Positions 62,376-64,000 of a stretch of 64,000 nucleotides of DNA are shown here, one piece after another. Under the pieces are notes generated by a model. That model had not been told where the DNA came from. It searched no databases and saw only the letters and a list, made by a program, of their open reading frames with translations. How positions within the stretch are numbered: position 1 is the first letter of the stretch; every line of letters begins with the position of its first letter. This stretch comes from Flavobacterium sp. (GTDB lineage: Bacteria; Bacteroidota; Bacteroidia; Flavobacteriales; Flavobacteriaceae): NCBI RefSeq assembly GCF_039595935.1, contig NZ_JBCNKR010000006.1:1302001-1366000 (forward strand). The letters run 5' to 3'. The translations under genes and the position numbers were made by a program.

Positions 62376-62480
62376 GATTTGTGGTTTTTGGAAAATTACT
62401 TTCTAAACAAAAGTAGGGATTTTGTCTTAAATGCCCCTAAAGTTGACTTTTAAAGTATCATAAACCACGTGTTAAAACTC

Positions 62481-62488
62481 TAAATTTG
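62481..62488 (+). promoter_or_regulatory. Promoter -7 box for the VOC-SRPBCC genes
   Basis: TAAATTTG fits TAnnTTTG, 28 bases before the VOC ATG; the nearest TTG is 35 bases upstream, outside the usual range. Confidence 0.42.
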
Positions 62489-62515
62489 TTATAAATAATT
62501 GTAATTTTATATATC

Positions 62516-62926
62516 ATGGAAACGAAAATGTATTTAAATCTGGCCGTAAAAGATCTAAACAAGTCTGTAAAATTTTTCAATGAATTGGGGTTTTCTACAA
62601 ATCCGAAATTCACAAATGAAAAAGGAGCCTGTATAGTTATTGGTGAAAATATCTTTATCATGCTTTTGGTAAAAGAGTTTTATCAAACTTTTACTGATAA
62701 GCAGATTTGTGATTCTCATACAACCAGCGAAGCCCTTATTTCTATTTCTTTAGAATCAAGAGAGGAAGTTAATGAAATGGTCGAAAAAGCAGTTAAAGCC
62801 GGAGGGACAGATTATAAAAGGGAACAGGATTATGGATGGATGTACCAGAAAACTTTTCTTGACCCGGACGGACATCATTGGGAAGTTTTCTACATGGATG
62901 AAAGTCAGATTCCGGATCAGATGTAA
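62516..62926 (+). CDS. VOC family (glyoxalase-like) protein
   Basis: 136 aa. Starts METKMYLNLAVKDLNKSVKF, then FNELGFSTNPKFTNEKGACI and a second half ending DPDGHHWEVFYMDESQIP. The beta-alpha-beta-beta-beta repeats and DPDGHHWE C-terminal motif are those of the extradiol-dioxygenase/fosfomycin-resistance-like fold, usually metal-binding. A fosfomycin role is not supported by sequence; the substrate is unknown. Its stop TAA shares its last A with the next ATG at 62926. Confidence 0.9.
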   Translation: METKMYLNLAVKDLNKSVKFFNELGFSTNPKFTNEKGACIVIGENIFIMLLVKEFYQTFTDKQICDSHTTSEALISISLESREEVNEMVEKAVKAGGTDYKREQDYGWMYQKTFLDPDGHHWEVFYMDESQIPDQM

Positions 62927-62946
62927 TGAGTTTAAAATTGAAAAAA

Positions 62947-63354
62947 ATGATTACGGTTCAGAACACAATTAATACATCTATAGATAAAGTTTGGGATTTC
63001 TGGACTTCCCCCGAACATGTTATCAATTGGAACACACCATCGGCGGAATGGCATACTCCACATGCTGAAAATGATATTAAAACAGGAGGAAATTTCAAAT
63101 ATAAAATGAGTGCGAAACATAATAGTGAAAGTTTTGATTTTGAAGGAGTTTATACTAATGTAGAGAAAAATAAAGTTATAGAATATAAACTTTTTGATAA
63201 CAGAACGGGAACTATACATTTTGAGATTATAGATGACAAAGTTCGGCTAACAGAAATATTTGAGCCGGAAAAATCAAATCCTGAAGATATGCAGAAAGAA
63301 TGGTGTCAGGCAGTTATTGACAATTTTAAAAAGTATGTAGAAAATTTCAAATAA
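62947..63354 (+). CDS. SRPBCC (AHSA1-like) protein, copy 1
   Basis: 135 aa from ATG 62947, aligned to the start of its neighbour paralog; an earlier ATG at 62926 that overlaps the VOC stop (TAATG) would add seven residues and is nearly as likely. Helix-grip fold: MITVQNTINTSIDKVWDFWT, WHTPHAENDIKTGGNFKYKM, FDFEGVYTNVEKNKVIEYKL and a C-terminal NPEDMQKEWCQAVIDNFKKY helix. The AHSA1 subgroup binds hydrophobic ligands or chaperones; the actual ligand is unknown. Confidence 0.88.
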   Translation: MITVQNTINTSIDKVWDFWTSPEHVINWNTPSAEWHTPHAENDIKTGGNFKYKMSAKHNSESFDFEGVYTNVEKNKVIEYKLFDNRTGTIHFEIIDDKVRLTEIFEPEKSNPEDMQKEWCQAVIDNFKKYVENFK

Positions 63355-63378
63355 GTATAATTTTAAATAGATAAATAA

Positions 63379-63783
63379 ATGATAACAGTACAGAATACAG
63401 TAAACGCATCGATTAATAAAGTTTGGGATTTTTGGACATCACCAGAACACATTACAAAATGGAGTTTTGCTTCTCCTGACTGGCATACGCCCTATGCCGA
63501 AAATGATGTAAAACAAGGAGGAAAATTCAAATCGACTATGGCAGCAAAAGACGGCAGTATGAGTTTTGATTTTGAAGGAGAATATACTTTCGTTGAAGAA
63601 AATAAAACAATTAAATACGTTATGGCTGACGGAAGAAAAGTTGAAATTTTTTTTAAAGAAACTCTTGACGGAGTAGAAGTAGTTGAAAGTTTTGATCCAG
63701 AGTCGCAAAATCCAGAAGAAATGCAGCGCGGCGGCTGGCAGGCTATTCTGGATAATTTTAAAAATTATGTAGAGAATAATTGA
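63379..63783 (+). CDS. SRPBCC (AHSA1-like) protein, copy 2
   Basis: 134 aa, clear tandem paralog of the preceding gene: MITVQNTVNASINKVWDFWT, WHTPYAENDVKQGGKFKSTM, MSFDFEGEYTFVEENKTIKY and NPEEMQRGGWQAILDNFKNY align almost without gaps. It starts 24 bp after copy 1. Divergence between the copies is spread over the whole length, so the duplication is old rather than recent. Confidence 0.9.
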   Translation: MITVQNTVNASINKVWDFWTSPEHITKWSFASPDWHTPYAENDVKQGGKFKSTMAAKDGSMSFDFEGEYTFVEENKTIKYVMADGRKVEIFFKETLDGVEVVESFDPESQNPEEMQRGGWQAILDNFKNYVENN

Positions 63784-63790
63784 ATCTTTT

Positions 63791-63822
63791 AAGGTTTCAA
63801 AGGTTCAGAGTTTCAAAGTTTT
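63791..63822 (+). repeat. 8-bp word array after the SRPBCC copy 2 gene
   Basis: AAGGTTTC, AAAGGTTC, AGAGTTTC and AAAGTTTT in direct succession (63791-63822), with AT-rich sequence after. No inverted partner is visible within the remaining window. Confidence 0.6.
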
Positions 63823-63914
63823 TTATTTTAAAATAAGAGTACTAAGCCCCAAGCTAAAATAGTCTTAGATTACTAATATGGTTTCAAAAAAAAATAACGA
63901 AAAACATCAAAACA

Positions 63915-64000
63915 ATGACGAAACAAATTTGGTTAAATCTGCCCGTGAAAAATGTGGCAAAAGCAAAAGATTTTTTCTGGAAAATAGGTTTTTCTTTCAA
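63915..64000 (+). CDS. VOC family protein, 3' end outside window
   Basis: Frame from ATG 63915 reads MTKQIWLNLPVKNVAKAKDF then FWKIGFSFQ and is open to the edge. The start aligns with the VOC protein at 62516 (LNLAVKDLNKSVKF), so this is a second VOC gene in the cluster. Only 28 residues are visible. Confidence 0.72.
   Translation, partial: MTKQIWLNLPVKNVAKAKDFFWKIGFSF

Noticed and set aside
62516..62926. Fosfomycin resistance function for the VOC protein
   Set aside because: Only the fold is shared; nothing in the sequence supports that substrate.

Overview
The window is a gene-dense, AT-rich piece of a Bacteroidota chromosome, almost certainly Flavobacterium and close to the F. johnsoniae group. 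The evidence is the gliding and type IX secretion (T9SS) gene content, the near absence of Shine-Dalgarno sites, the Bacteroidota promoter -7 box TAnnTTTG, and a ruvA-sprA-gcvH-VanZ-deoC-remB order that matches my memory of the F. johnsoniae sprA/remB locus. I see no rRNA, tRNA, CRISPR array, insertion sequence or prophage.

Layout. 1-4.6 kb: the 3' end of a T9SS type-B cargo protein, a PorP/SprF-like protein and a PorE-like OmpA protein form a cargo/secretion set. 4.6-5.1 kb: an intergenic patch of small palindromes. 5.1-8.0 kb: a CBS protein and malic enzyme (maeB). 8.1-19.8 kb: ruvA, the giant T9SS translocon gene sprA, gcvH, a VanZ-like gene, deoC and the gliding gene remB. 19.9-25.0 kb: heme O synthase, cytochrome oxidase subunits III/III/IV, two SCO-fold proteins, DUF420 and a small CxxC protein. 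25.1-26.5 kb: a frameshifted DUF4403 lipoprotein. 26.6-34.7 kb: a MacB-type efflux operon (ATPase, two permeases, two adaptors, TolC), then tsaB. 34.7-36.9 kb, minus strand: MscS, a small acidic protein and a frameshifted NifU-family gene. 37.1-38.6 kb: an orphan PorP/SprF-like gene and a gamma-carbonic anhydrase. 38.7-42.8 kb, minus strand: a barrel protein, a Kelch lipoprotein, a DUF4907 lipoprotein, a LytS-type kinase and a LytTR regulator. 43.1-45.6 kb: a DUF4270 lipoprotein and an outer-membrane protein. 45.6-54.4 kb, minus strand: murI, then the envelope block CBS-nadK-porG-uppS-bamA-ompH-ompH, with an unannotated 58-aa double-glycine-leader peptide gene at 46534-46710. 54.6-61.3 kb: pdxJ, a YhcG/DUF1016 nuclease, a hydrolase, a small membrane protein, tig, clpP and clpX. 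61.4-64 kb: a GlxA-type AraC regulator divergent from a VOC/SRPBCC cluster with a tandem SRPBCC duplication.

Main theme: building and energising a gliding, T9SS-equipped envelope (SprA, RemB, PorG, PorE-like, SprF-like, BamA, OmpH), mixed with respiration and proteostasis housekeeping. The least expected signals are: (i) several gene-boundary arrays of degenerate 7- or 8-bp words laid out as inverted repeats, with a different word at each locus; (ii) the orphan double-glycine-leader peptide with four cysteines; (iii) two clean single-base frameshifts (nifU-like and DUF4403), which are either real decay or assembly errors; (iv) promoter boxes built into terminator hairpins ahead of tig and at 22.85 kb.
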